DNA from: Seison nebaliae
Lineage: Eukaryota; Rotifera; Pararotatoria; Seisonacea; Seisonidae
DNA: 64,000 nucleotides
Direction of reading: 5' to 3'
Assembly (NCBI GenBank): GCA_023231475.1
Contig: JALJEE010000927.1
Span: 1 to 64,000 of the forward strand
Shown: in pieces, positions 35,289 through 47,080 of the stretch
How the letters are laid out: each line of letters begins with the position of its first letter
Position numbering within the stretch: the stretch's first letter is position 1
Notes under the pieces: generated by a model
Database searches by the model: none
Told to the model about the DNA's origin: nothing
What the model saw: the letters and a program-made list of their open reading frames with translations, nothing else
Translations under genes and position numbers: made by a program

Positions 35289-38200
35289 TTACAGTATAGT
35301 ACAAGCTTTACTTGATTTTATCTTTTTCAATCGACGACCGTTATTGTTTATACTTTCATTCTCACCATAAGCAAGTTCTAGAATGATACATTTTATTTTA
35401 TATCGTCATAAATATACTTAACCTTTTTCTAATTCGAAATTATAAAGCTTTTCGTCAACTATCTCCTTTCGAGCTGCATTGATAATTCGATTGATCTCTT
35501 CCTCTTGGTATGGGAATGAAGTTACGGATGTGGCGCTCAAATCAATTGCAACTCGATTACCTGATATTGTTCACAAAAGGATTAATAAAGAAAATAACGA
35601 AAAAATTTCACCTTGTGGACTGATGATAACGGGAAAGAATCCGCCTGGTGGTTCCAACAGAACTCTGGCACTTCCAATATTTCGATTAATTGTGAGAAAA
35701 CAAATGACTAATCGATCTTCTTCATCCAACTCATTAATATTAATAGAATTTCCTTCTGAATCTTTTCTATAGTTTTTAGGGAATATTATGCCCCAACCCA
35801 CTCGATCACCTTTCTTTATAGTTTTCTCTTGACTATTCAACGAGATGGGCCAAAAGCGAATGAAATCTTGACGATATGAGAAATATTTTGGACGATTGAT
35901 CTTATCGAAACTATCATCATATGGTGATGCCGTACATAGTGCAATGACGCAAGGTGGAGATTGTTCACCAAAATCGTCGGCAATAATCATTTCAAAGTGA
36001 TTTGTTTTCTGATTTAGTGATTGAGGTGCCTGAATTGCATATGACGATTTTTTCATTGAAATTTTATCATTAGTCAAATCTTCATTAAATGTATAAATAT
36101 AAATCAGGTCGTTATTTACATAAGTTTCATTCCTAAACGAAGTAAATTAGTAAATATTTTGGGGAAATTTCATCAACTTGTTTTGTTTCTGATCGTTCGT
36201 TAAATTTATATTCAATGAATTTGGAACGATCTGATTCTTGGAATGGACACACTTTGTTCCGTAAGGTAAACACCAATTTTCAGGTTCGGATATATCAAAA
36301 TAAGTAGTTCTTGTCATCTGGTAATGAGAATAAATGACTAGTCGACATTCTATTAAAAAGAATTTAGTTAAATATAAAATTAGAAATTGAATTAATTAAC
36401 TGCTATTAATTTCGGAAGATGTAAAATAAATTGTTGGATAAATAAATGGATGTTCAGGATCATGTGTGATAAATCTCGTTGCAACCGGTTTCAAATTCCT
36501 TACAAATAAAAGCACGGACATCGTTTTCTCGAAATGAAGTACTTGAATAATAATTGAGTCACCTAAAAATTAAAAAATTACTCTAAGATATCGAATTTGG
36601 AAGAGTTGAAAAAGAAAGACCTTGAACAAAAGGAATACCTTCCAAATTTGCTCCACATTTTCCATTATACCAAATTTTTCCATCAATCGAATTATAACCA
36701 ACAGAATTCTGTTGGTAACCAACGATGCTGCTATTTAGATTCGTCAATTTAGTGGTAACGCCAATTATGACGGTGGCATATGAAGCTAATGATAAATTTT
36801 CATTAATTTTTGAAAAGGTAAGATAAAAGGTAGAAAGAACTCAATGAATCGATTTCAACTAAAAATGATGAGCCATATTCGATTGAAAGTGGGAATTTTA
36901 TTAGTTGCAAATAATGATTTGTATTTGGCGTTATATCGTTTAATGAAGCGATAATTTTCGTTTCTTTTATTTCCAAATTTAATTTAGGTGATTTAATAAA
37001 TTCTTTCAATATCTTCTTCTCTAATGCTTCCGATGTGTCTGGTAACCGTAAATTTAAATTATTCTTCAAGATCGATTTAGCTGGCAACATTTGCCTCTCC
37101 CAATGTTTTGCCAATAAATCTTTCGATAAATTTTCATCATCAAAACTCAATTGAATTGAAGTATCTTTATGAGAAAAGAAAAATAACAAATATTAAATGA
37201 ATTAAATTAAAAGTTAAAAAGAAATTCAATACAACTTTTAAGCATGATTACTGCAAAAAAACCACCTGGTGGTTGGACTACAGCAAAAGTTTTATCAATG
37301 TTCCCATTTATTGTATTAAATAATATAATAAGATTATTCTCATTAATCCAAGTTTCACTGGTTTGTCGACATCCTTTTGTATATGTCCCCCATCCCATTC
37401 GATCACCACATGACACTGGAATATTTATTTTAGAATAAATGATAATATTCATCTAACATTTTTCGGTTGGTTGATAAGTGAAAAAGTCCTGGAATATGGT
37501 AATTGCGGGAGAAGGAAGAATTGGTGAACACGTTGTCACGCCAGCAATAGCTAAATGATTATCTTGTTCTTTAGTTCGAGTAATTTTCAATTCGTAATAA
37601 CATAGATCCGTGTCACCAATTGTCATGGAACTGCAAACCAAATTTTTATCGATCGACGACTTCGCAGAGAATAGCTTCTCTTCCGAGTTATAATCGACCG
37701 TCGGACTTTTAATCCAATCAGAAGTATTATTCTGATATCGAAAAATAATCATAAAAAAATAAAAAAATTCAAAATTAGTTTAAAATTAATTCTCAACAAA
37801 TTTAAATTTTTTCGTCATTACGAACGTTTCACTCACGGCAACTTCAGTTTCATCGCCATATAATGTTAGTACCGGATATAAATCGTCATCACCGTCCAAA
37901 CGATTCACATATCTAGGAGAATATATGGATTCAACTCAATAAATGTAAAAAAGAGAAACGTTAAGTTTATTTGATGTCCGTTCTTCAAGAATAAAAGTTG
38001 AGCAAACTCGTTTTTTTGATAAATGTTTAAAATGTCAATTGAATCACCTTTGAAATATTCGGAAATTATTATATTTTTGAAAATCATTAACCAATCGTAC
38101 AATTAACAGGGATGCAGTTGGTGGCATCTGAAGAAGATGAGAAAATTTTCCCAGTCGAACATTGATAACCGACTGTCCGATTGAATTTACCTACTTCAGG

Positions 38201-38548
38201 TATCTCTAAATCAGCGTTCTCATTAATTTTTGAACTAAAATCTTTCGATGCTGCTCCTATGGTAATATCTCCAAATTCTTTAACATTTAATTTCATGTAT
38301 TTTAAATGAAGAAAAATCAGACTTGTTGTAGAAATAACATTCACAGAATATTGATGATTATATTGAAGAGGTTTGAAGAATTGAATGAATTGTTTTGATT
38401 TTGAATATTTTTTAAGTTTAATTCTATATTGGTTATTATTTAGGGAGGAATCCTCCACAACCTCAATATCTGATGAGCGATGAAATTTTCCTTTAAAACA
38501 TTTTTCTTTTATTGACATTATCGATTGATCTGATATCATCAGATTCAT
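35289..38548 (-). CDS. Multi-SPRY-like protein with C-terminal CaaX-type box
   Basis: Twelve exons join in frame to about 881 aa: 38548-38092, 38047-37960, 37912-37837, 37731-37458, 37415-37236, 37164-36841, 36785-36621, 36562-36401, 36349-36178, 36132-35612, 35560-35423, 35377-35289. Four SPRY/B30.2-like folds alternate as A-B-A-B. The A type carries GDITIG or TVIIGV, a VGYQ or VGYN...GKI block and a later GDS plus LLF.KNG. The B type carries ALCTASP or GVTTCSP, GDRMGWG or GDRVGWG, and PPGGFFAVI or PPGGFFPVI. The protein ends KACTIL, a CaaX box with C-terminal Leu, which would favour geranylgeranylation. SPRY folds bind partner proteins; the partner is unknown. The 5' end is uncertain: the ATG at 38548 is open, but an acceptor at 38530 could replace it with an upstream exon. 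Confidence 0.72.
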
Positions 38549-38990
38549 ATAATAACTCGAATAAATTACCTAAATATTCTCCGTTTCCATGGTACGAATA
38601 TAACAATCTTCATGAAATTTAGAAGACAGTGTCAGAAAAGTAGAATTTAAATCATCGGCTTCTAATTCTCAAAATCCATTGCTTTCAAATTATTCAAGAA
38701 ATTTATCTGTAGTTAATTTCTAATTTTTGTTACCTGTAGTTATGTAATTATTCGTTAATTCTATCAAGAATTTTAAAAAACTGGAATTAAAATTATATTT
38801 TTATACTTGTGCATTTAGTTTTATATCGGTATTTGTACTTTCTTGAAATTAATATTTGTGAAGAATTAAATTAATTTTCTTTCATTTTTTTTCGTACTAA
38901 AATTCTTTTTGTTTATCATATCAAATTTATTATAAATGTGAATTAGTTAAACAGATTTTCAATTTAATTAACTGATTGTTCTTGGACGTT
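38549..38990. other. Head-to-head gap SPRY gene/COX20
   Basis: 442 bp. The minus strand has short protein-like open pieces (around 38575-38665), which may be missing 5' exons of the SPRY gene; no combination was convincing. Confidence 0.4.
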
Positions 38991-39269
38991 ATGACAGATG
39001 AGAATTTAGATAAAAAATGGATTCATTCACCTTGTGTCAATGAAGCATTTATGATAGGCATTCCGTCCGGAATAATTGTTGGTAGTCTGGGATATCTCTT
39101 TACCAGTAGAGGACGTCAAGCAAGCAACATCGGATTTGGCGTTTTCTTCTTATCTTCCATCGGCTTCTTTCAAATGTGTCAGATACGTTACCGAACTGAG
39201 AAACGCAAGCTGGATATGATTAATGAGAAGGCGGCAGCGAAAGTTGTAGAAGTGAAAAATGAAGATTGA
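38991..39269 (+). CDS. COX20: COX20-like cytochrome c oxidase assembly protein
   Basis: Single exon, 92 aa from the ATG at 38991 (human COX20 118 aa). COX20 is a mitochondrial inner-membrane chaperone that holds newly made COX2 for metallation. Seen: the family start W-x-x-SPCVNEAFMIGIPSG, a hydrophobic helix (GIPSGIIVGSLGYLF), a TSRGRQASN loop, a second helix (FGVFFLSSIGFFQM) and a charged C-terminal coil (RYRTEKRKLDMINEK). This matches the two-helix hairpin of FAM36A/COX20. An in-frame TTG 15 nt upstream is open but is not a likely start. Confidence 0.8.
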   Translation: MTDENLDKKWIHSPCVNEAFMIGIPSGIIVGSLGYLFTSRGRQASNIGFGVFFLSSIGFFQMCQIRYRTEKRKLDMINEKAAAKVVEVKNED

Positions 39270-39391
39270 TGTTGTTATATCTCTTATTTAATTAAATTGC
39301 CATTTTACTTTCTAAATTTCCTATGAAAAACCGATGAACTTTTATACACAAATACTCAATTCGACTTGTATGAGATGAGAATGTAATGATA

Positions 39392-39408
39392 TGTGTGTGT
39401 GTGTGTGT
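39392..39408. repeat. (GT)n microsatellite
   Basis: Eight to nine GT units in a row, about 120 bp after the COX20 stop codon. Confidence 0.85.
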
Positions 39409-40540
39409 ATCCACGTTTTCATTAAATGTAGATCGGCAGTAGTTTTAGAATTGGGTTGGAGGGCTAAAAAGAATAAATTAAAAGATTTCTGACAATTTGT
39501 TAACTATTACTTATATTCTTTCTAATTCGAACGATATGACTCGGAGGAATAATTAGAATGAGAATAAGAATGAATTGAGAGCATACTTAAGTGATGCTCA
39601 TCCTTGTCTTCTTATTACCAATTAAGTTTATGATTTGCTCCCTGAAATATACCGATCAAGTGAATGAAGGTGCACACATTTACGGACAGATGAAAAAGAT
39701 GATACAGACACATGGTAAAAGTGATAAAAGGTAGCTTTTGTTTTCTTCGCAAGAAGGAGATATCTCTATATCGAAATAGATGTTGGAAATCGCCGCAATG
39801 ATTATAGAATTGATGATAACCAGTAGATGAAGAAGAACGAGTTATTCTCTATTATTTATTTGTAATTTGAATGATTTTATTAATGATTTGTCAGCAAATT
39901 TTATCGGATACATTCATATTTCCTTCTTCGAGCTATGAACTGATTGTTTAAGATGAAACTGAAAATTTAATATTGGGAATTATATGATATCATGATAAAT
40001 TGGAAATTTACATTAATATTGTCTTGTAATTACATAAATTTTATAACGATAATTGAATATGTTCACCTAAGAATTATACCTCAATCATTCTCCTTACATC
40101 GCTTCCTCTTACCTCATCGTTTGGAAGAAGATAATTCCATTCGTTTACTGTCAACATGCCGATCATGTGCAACTGATATTATTAGTAATTTAATTAACAG
40201 AAACTTTACAATTGTGTTTGTGTTGGGATAGGTTAATTTATAAATTACATTTCTAATGAACTGGAAATTGATTAGCAACTACTTCTGATGTGGTTCTCTC
40301 CGAATAAATGCACCGTTTCCGATTGAGATTGCGTTTGTTTTTCCGGAAAATACACTTACAATTGTTAGATATCGAATTTGGAAATCATTTAAAATTCCTA
40401 TTATAGAATCTCTTTTATTTTATAGTGTAGACGAAACATGCAATGAAACGACCCGTCGATTTCTCGTATATGTCATCAGATTGTCTAAAAATTTACCAAA
40501 GTATTAATTTTAATCGATTTAGCAAATAGTTTGATTCTAT

Positions 40541-40597
40541 TTATTATTATTATTATTATTATTGTTGTTGTTATTGTCGTTGTTTTTGTTGTTGTTA
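40541..40597. repeat. (TTA)n/(GTT)n compound microsatellite
   Basis: Seven TTA-type triplets pass into imperfect GTT triplets. Confidence 0.85.
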
Positions 40598-40694
40598 TAC
40601 TTCCATGAACAATAAGTATATTTTTTCTTATTTTTCCACTGATTGAACTGAACGAATTGTATAGTACTGTTATTGATAATAATGATACTTGGAA

Positions 40695-40719
40695 TGATGA
40701 TGATGATGATGATGATGAT
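40695..40719. repeat. (GAT)n microsatellite
   Basis: Eight perfect GAT/ATG-phase triplets. Noncoding in every plausible frame here. Confidence 0.85.
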
Positions 40720-40916
40720 ATAATGAGCAAATTGTAAAGAGAAAATTGATAGAGATCAATATTTGCAAGAATAATTGACACTTGTCACTTGAATGCTATT
40801 TGTTCGCTCACCTCGATGCTACGCCATCATCATTAAAATTCATTACTCATCCTATAAACATCAGCACATTATATAAAGTAAAAATTGGAAAACGAGAAAA
40901 GTAAAGAAGAGTTGCC

Positions 40917-40959
40917 ATTGTGAATAGAGATATGAAAATCGTTTAGGGATGATTATTCA
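40917..40959. repeat. Dispersed 43-nt element, copy 2
   Basis: Second copy of the element at 35093-35135 (41/43 identical). In this copy the ends extend to GTGAATA and TATTCAC, a 7-bp complementary pair that could close a hairpin. Confidence 0.75.
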
Positions 40960-42007
40960 CGTCACAAAAAATAAATGGGTGTTTCATGTGTCTTCTTCCC
41001 CTTCGTCTTCCATCTAATCATTGCTCTTCATAATATCCTCATTTTTCTTCTTTTCCTGTGCGATATGAGACTTCTTCTATCTTTTCTTACCTTTTTTTGC
41101 GTGCAATTAATTATTGGGAGAAATTAGATGTCGCAACAATTCCAACATTTTCCTTTTGACGAATGTCAGCAATTTCTCTCATCTATTTACATGCAATTCA
41201 CTGAACCACCAATCCGGCCCATTAGTGTTAACGTAATTTAAATTCCATCAAATGAATATCCGTTTGATTCAATTAATCATATGAACAATCATTATTATAT
41301 GAACAAATATGAAATTCCTAATAATTTCCAATCATAATCTTCAAACAATCCACCAAATCGACCACATCTACTCAGAGAAATGTACATCTGTGGTTGGTTG
41401 AAGATGAATAAATATATATTATTATATATACATCGATCGATTCCATCAGCCAGAATCCTTTTTCCAAGTCGCTGCTTATATGCATGTGTTTAGAGGAGAT
41501 AGACAAACATAGTTGCCTTTTTTCATAGAAATCCAAATTGAGATTCCCATATATTCGCCATCATTATCATCATCATCGCCATCATGAGACTGTGAACTAA
41601 ATGTGTAGTTTATACATAGCATGGATTTTGATAAGAAAATAGATTATTTAAATAAATCTCCCATACTTGATGTTTCTTTGAGCAACTCTCCAAACATATA
41701 TGTCAAGATGCGTATGTTGGTGATTATCAAGAATAACGAAATAAGAAGAAAATCATGAGTTGGAATGGTAGTGGTCATACTGGTAGTAGGATAGATGGAG
41801 TTTATGCGCCAGATAGGCAAGGAACAGTTATTCCGTTTGGTTAATATGCTGCCGTGATGATAATAAAGCTGCCATGTATTTCAACGTTCCATGTGCATAG
41901 TTAAACGAGTAGGAAGGAATGAGAGCTACAGCGAACTAGCAAATAATATACGTTCTCCCATTATCAGGCAAAAGAAGAAGTCTAATAGAATTCTATTGTG
42001 GTTCATA

Positions 42008-42145
42008 ATGTATAAAACAACTTTATGCATTGTCCTGTTTATATTATTGGCAGCTGTTCGCGCCTTCCTTCTCCAAACTGGAACTGATTCCAAAGTTTAT
42101 TTTGGGAATATGTGCAAGAGAATAAATATAATTTCTTCCTCATAA
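42008..42145 (+). CDS. Candidate secreted-peptide exon, low confidence
   Basis: An ATG opens a strong signal-peptide-like sequence (MYKTTLCIVLFILLAAVRA), then about 25 more codons to a stop. About 30 bp after that stop an acceptor-like GGTTATAG precedes another open stretch (about 42175-42307) with a basic-acidic composition (KRLKKKHDDDD). I could not find a phase-compatible canonical donor joining the two, so this may be a one-exon peptide of 45 aa, part of a gene, or chance. Confidence 0.25.
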   Translation: MYKTTLCIVLFILLAAVRAFLLQTGTDSKVYFGNMCKRINIISSS

Positions 42146-43631
42146 AATCATTACTTGTCTTCCTTGGTTATAGTTGTAGAAGTTAATTATGTAATAGAAA
42201 ATCGAGTACAATACATAAATAATCGCAAGCGACTAAAGAAAAAACATGATGATGATGATAATGCTGATAATACTAATGAGATTCAACTAATTTTACATAA
42301 TACTTAAACAATAACATTCTTTTAATTGCTACCAGTTATTGAGTATCCTAAAGGAATTATTTGAAAATAAGTCGTTATCATCATCAGCCACATCGCTTAC
42401 ACATCATGAGAGTATAGAAAGTGTGTTATCATTAAACACTTTCTCCACCTGTTCAATGATATCGAAGAAATGTAAAAATTAATTTATGTATATATGGAGA
42501 ACTCAACTCTTCCAGCAGCTGTCCATTCGCATTCGATTAATTGGTCCACTAACCTTATTAAGATACGGAGGAATATTGTCTAATGATGTAATGTTAATAC
42601 TAACGACTATCATAAGAATGTCGAAAAGTAATTAAAATGTATAGGATATATTGAAGGAGAAACTGATCTATGAAATTTCATAATAAAAATTTCTTTTACT
42701 ATTCTCAATCTTCTCTTCCGACCGATGTTATTGGAAATAACACACCAACTAGATGTTCATGTCAGAGAAATGTCGATCAGACACTTTTCCAATGTAAGGT
42801 ATGCTCAGTAAAAAGTGATCTTTCGAAATATGAATGTATACGAATGTTGGGTCATTCCTCATTCGTTTATAAGACGAAATTCCAGTTTCATACATAAAAT
42901 CCGTTCCAGTGGATATACAATTAATTCTCGTAGATTAAAAGAAGAAGAATAATAAGATAGGACGAACAATTGGAATGATCCTTAAATAATATTAAACATA
43001 TCTCCCAATAAGTAATGAACGAAAAAAAAAGAAAGATTTTCAGGAAAGGATGAAGAAAATCTTTTTCTCCCATTCAATCAATGAAAAACTAAGTGGATAA
43101 TAGTTTGTTGCAAGTTCCACACAGTCAGTCTAATCTGTATAAAGTTCTTTCGCTCATTGTCAAACGGACGAAACAGATTTCCTTCTTCTTCTTTACGAAT
43201 ATTTTATATTCGCGTAAACCAAATGATTGTTCCATTTCAGTCAATGAAGAGTTGTTTATGGGAAACACGCTTCATCTCTTCATACTTCATCTTCATTTTA
43301 TGTTTTCGTTGCAGTTCATCAGATCATCAACTATTCTTCTCTCTTTCTTTTATTTCTGTTAATTTCTTTTATTTTCATTATTCGCTACATTTCTCTTATG
43401 GGTTGAGTTGAATGATGTAAACATTACGAATATTGTCTATTTGTCTCAAATTTTTGCGGAGTTCATCATTTATCATATCTCCATTCTATTCATATTTTTC
43501 ATTCCTTTTCTCACACATCCAGATATGCAGAATAAAGTTTGGAGATTTGGTTATTGTACCGCTAACTGATTTATCAGTTTCTATCACGCAGACCAGTCAA
43601 CAGGAAGGAATGACATTTATTCGATACAACT

Positions 43632-46548
43632 ATGAGTCAGCAATATTATCTATTTCTCCTCTTCGCCTTCAGTATTGTCTCAACACCGTTCCTAACAGGT
43701 TTCATTCACTTTCATCTTCCAACTATACAATTCTTGTCCAGTTCAAGCTTATGATCATTTCAAACATTTATATGATGATTTAATGAAACGATACGATCGT
43801 GTAATCAGACCAGTGGAAAATGCAACTGCTGCACTTATTGTCAAACTCGGACTGAAATTATTCCAAATTATCGATATCGTTCGATTTATTTCATTTGAAT
43901 TTTTTTCAATTTCATCTATTTAAGGATGAAAAAAATCAAATTATGACAACAAACGTGTGGTTGTATCTCGTTATTATTTTATTATAATGAACTAAATAAA
44001 AATTATGCGATTTAGGAATGGCAAGATCATAAATTGAAATGGGATCCAAAGAAGTATGGAGGAATCGATCGTATGTATTTGCCAAGCGAAAAGATTTGGT
44101 TACCTGATGTCGTTTTATATAACAAGTTATTTTCGAAAATAATTCTTCCGATCTTTTATTTTTCTAGTGCTGATGGACATTACGAAGTTTACATTTTTAC
44201 AAAAGCTCAAGTCAACCATACCGGCTATGTGAAATGGTTGCCACCAGCAATTTATAAAAGTTATTGTGCAATAAAAGTCGAATATTTCCCATTTGACGAG
44301 CAAGTTCAATTTTTTATTCAAATAATTCTTGTACATCTTTTTTAAGGAATGTTATATGAAATTTGGAACTTGGACTTATGATGGCAGTAACATCGATTTG
44401 CGACATATGAACTCACCAATGAATGATCCTGATGCACCGATTAGTTTTGGTATATTTTCTTCTTCATAAATAAAGTTCAAATATTTCTTTCTAAAATCAT
44501 TTAAGGTTGGGATTTGAGTGAATATAGTCAAAGTGTCGAATGGGATATAATGTCAGCTCCAGCAACGAGGAACGTTAGAAGATACGAATGTTGTCCGGAG
44601 CCGTTTTTAGACATCTACTTCAATATAACACTCAGAAGGAAAACTTTATTTTATACAGTCAACCTCATCGTACCTTGTGTGGGTATATCATTCCTTTCAG
44701 TTCTCGTATTTTATTTACCATCGGATTCGGGAGAGAAAATGACATTATCTATATCAATTCTCGTTTCTCTCACTGTGTTCTTTCTATTGTTGATTGACAT
44801 TATTCCACCGACCTCATTAGTCGTTCCGCTAATCGGGAAATATCTCATATTTACAATGGTTCTCGTCAATTTGAGTATTTCCGTTACAGTTCTCGTACTC
44901 AACTTGAACTTTCGCGCGCCATCTGAATTGAATATGCCGAAATGGATAAGAAAAGTGTTTGTCGATATTCTACCTGATCTACTTTGGATTCAAAGACCAG
45001 AACCCAATGAAGATGACGATTTCGATGAAGATAACGACGATTTCGATTTAAATAATTATTATCATAATTTATACATGAATGACAATTTACACTCTCATCG
45101 TCATAATCGCAATTATCTTCATTCGTTCAATGATCTTAGAGAACGTTATACGTATAAGAAATTGAGTAATTCCTCTGCCAAACATATGTGCAGTTGTGGT
45201 ACAATTCAGAGAGATTCAGTGAGTGGTAAACAAAAACCGTTTGTATCCAAAACCGTTTTGTCGTCGTTATCTCAATTGATGAACATGTATTCCAATGTGG
45301 TTAATCATAAGGTTGTTTGTCGTCATTGTGAGGGTAAGAAGCGATTGAAAAAGTTGAAGAATCTCCACAATTCAAATTCTTTTCAATTGCCACGATTCTC
45401 CTTCACTACACATGAAGAATCGATTTCAAATACATCGACGATCGACGATCTGACATCGAACGTGAAATATCGTCCAAAACATAATAAAATGTCAGTTCAG
45501 GAATATATTTCAATGAATGATGACGTGGTGGAAACGATCCGAGTGAACCGTCATGCAAAAAATTTACTGGAGAGTATGAATCGAACGAAACATACGGAGA
45601 AGCATTGTTGTAAATATCATCGACGATCATTTAGACAGAAGTTGTTAAATGACACTATTAATCATCCAGAAATCAAAAAGAGTATTGAAGGTGTTCAATA
45701 TATTGTCAGTCATCTACAAGACAGAGATAAAGACCGAAAAGTTACTTTAATATATCGATTACTTGTATTTATTGGGATTTCATCCACATTCCATCAAATC
45801 TAAAATCATGTTACTTCATTTTGTTATTAATTTCTATCGATAAGTATAATTTATCAATTTTTCTGGTATTCCTTATGTAGCATTTACTTTTTGATTTACT
45901 CATTCCCTTTTTATTCTTCTATTCGAATTATGTTTATGAGAGAAAATTAATTGTTTGGAATATTAAATCATTTCCTCATATTAAATTGATGGAGTGATCG
46001 ATTATGGATAAACAGTACAACTTTCTACTCATTAATACTCGTATTGTTTTTATGATTATTTTTCATATCTTCCACTTGGCTTCCATGTGGGAACTACTGT
46101 ATTCTATACTGTTCTTTGTTGTTTTTTTTGAAAGGCATTGGGTGACTGGAAATATGTTGGTTTAGTATTGGACCGCATCTTCCTCATATTGTTTACATCG
46201 GCATGCATATTTGGTACGATTGGTATTATGTGCAGCGCTCCTTCACTCTACGATAACAGAGAAAATGTGTTGATCCAAATGTCACGCTCTCTCGAACAGA
46301 ACAATCTGAATAATCGTAACATAATGTCTGGGAATTCTGCTTCAATATTACCAACAGCGGCAGCAACACCCTCATCGTTATCAATGAAATCAACGAATCG
46401 TGTATCAGCCAGAGCATTGCAATCATCAGAGAACACTACGACGAATAAACAATTTATAGAAACTCGGCGATTTCGACGTCAAATCAATCGTCGCCATTGG
46501 CGCCGATTAAGACGAACTGATAGAATCATTTCTAAACAAAAAGTCTGA
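43632..46548 (+). CDS. Nicotinic acetylcholine receptor alpha-type subunit (copy A)
   Basis: Exons 43632-43698, 43742-43878, 43925-43969, 44016-44125, 44168-44303, 44347-44449, 44506-45740 and 46135-46548 join in frame to 748 aa. This is a pentameric ligand-gated cation channel subunit. Seen: a signal peptide ([17 protein letters not shown]), RPVENAT, the [13 protein letters not shown] block, Cys-loop C-x13-C (FPFDEQEC), loop B FGTWTYDG, vicinal cysteines of alpha subunits (YECCPEP), M1 [17 protein letters not shown]2 [13 protein letters not shown]3, and M4 after an intracellular loop with an acidic run. M2 9' is Val, not Leu. After M4 comes a roughly 100-aa, Ser/Asn-rich then Arg-rich tail; most subunits have only a few residues there. 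The last intron (394 nt) is the longest modelled in the window. Confidence 0.92.
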
Positions 46549-47038
46549 ATAAAAATAAATTCCATCCGTTTTCTTTTTATTCAAACGTTTTCTTTCTTTT
46601 TCCTTTCCTCTTCTTAATCTCATGTTCATCGATTATTGAGTAATAATCGTTAGAATTATGCAAATAGGTGATTTCCAAACATTAATTATATTTCATCTTC
46701 ATATATAACTGTCTATTCCATCTTCCTTTCAATTCTTTCCGAAATTTATGCGAACGACTCATAACGATGTGTATAGGTAAATATCTATAAAAATGGATAT
46801 CTACAAAATTCATTCATCGATTCATCGACATATAGATATGGTGCACGGATCTCCGCACTACTTCCACATAAAATACTTCCAATATTATTTCTTTATGCTG
46901 CATAACCGTCTATAAGGACAATCGCCTACACGATACAACTCTTCCAATACGTATCTTCCAAATATCGACATCTTTATTTTGGGGAAGGAAAAAAACTCAT
47001 TGATCTATCTCCTGATTTCGTTCAATATTTTCTAAACT

Positions 47039-47080
47039 CACACACACACACACACACACATACACACACATACACACAAA
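47039..47080. repeat. (CA)n microsatellite
   Basis: About 20 CA units with two TA interruptions. Confidence 0.9.

Larger units (their letters stand above)
39270..43631. other. Long gene-poor region upstream of nicotinic receptor A
   Basis: About 4.4 kb with microsatellites at 39392-39408, 40541-40597 and 40695-40719, the second copy of the 43-nt element, and one weak secreted-peptide candidate near 42008. No domain-bearing frame was found. The distance suggests a regulatory region for a neuronal or muscle gene (inference). Confidence 0.45.

Noticed and set aside
38530-38670. Upstream exons of the SPRY gene (open pieces such as one containing YSYHGNGEYL)
   Set aside because: Several phase-compatible combinations exist and none is backed by a family match, so I left the N-terminus at the open ATG and flagged it as uncertain.
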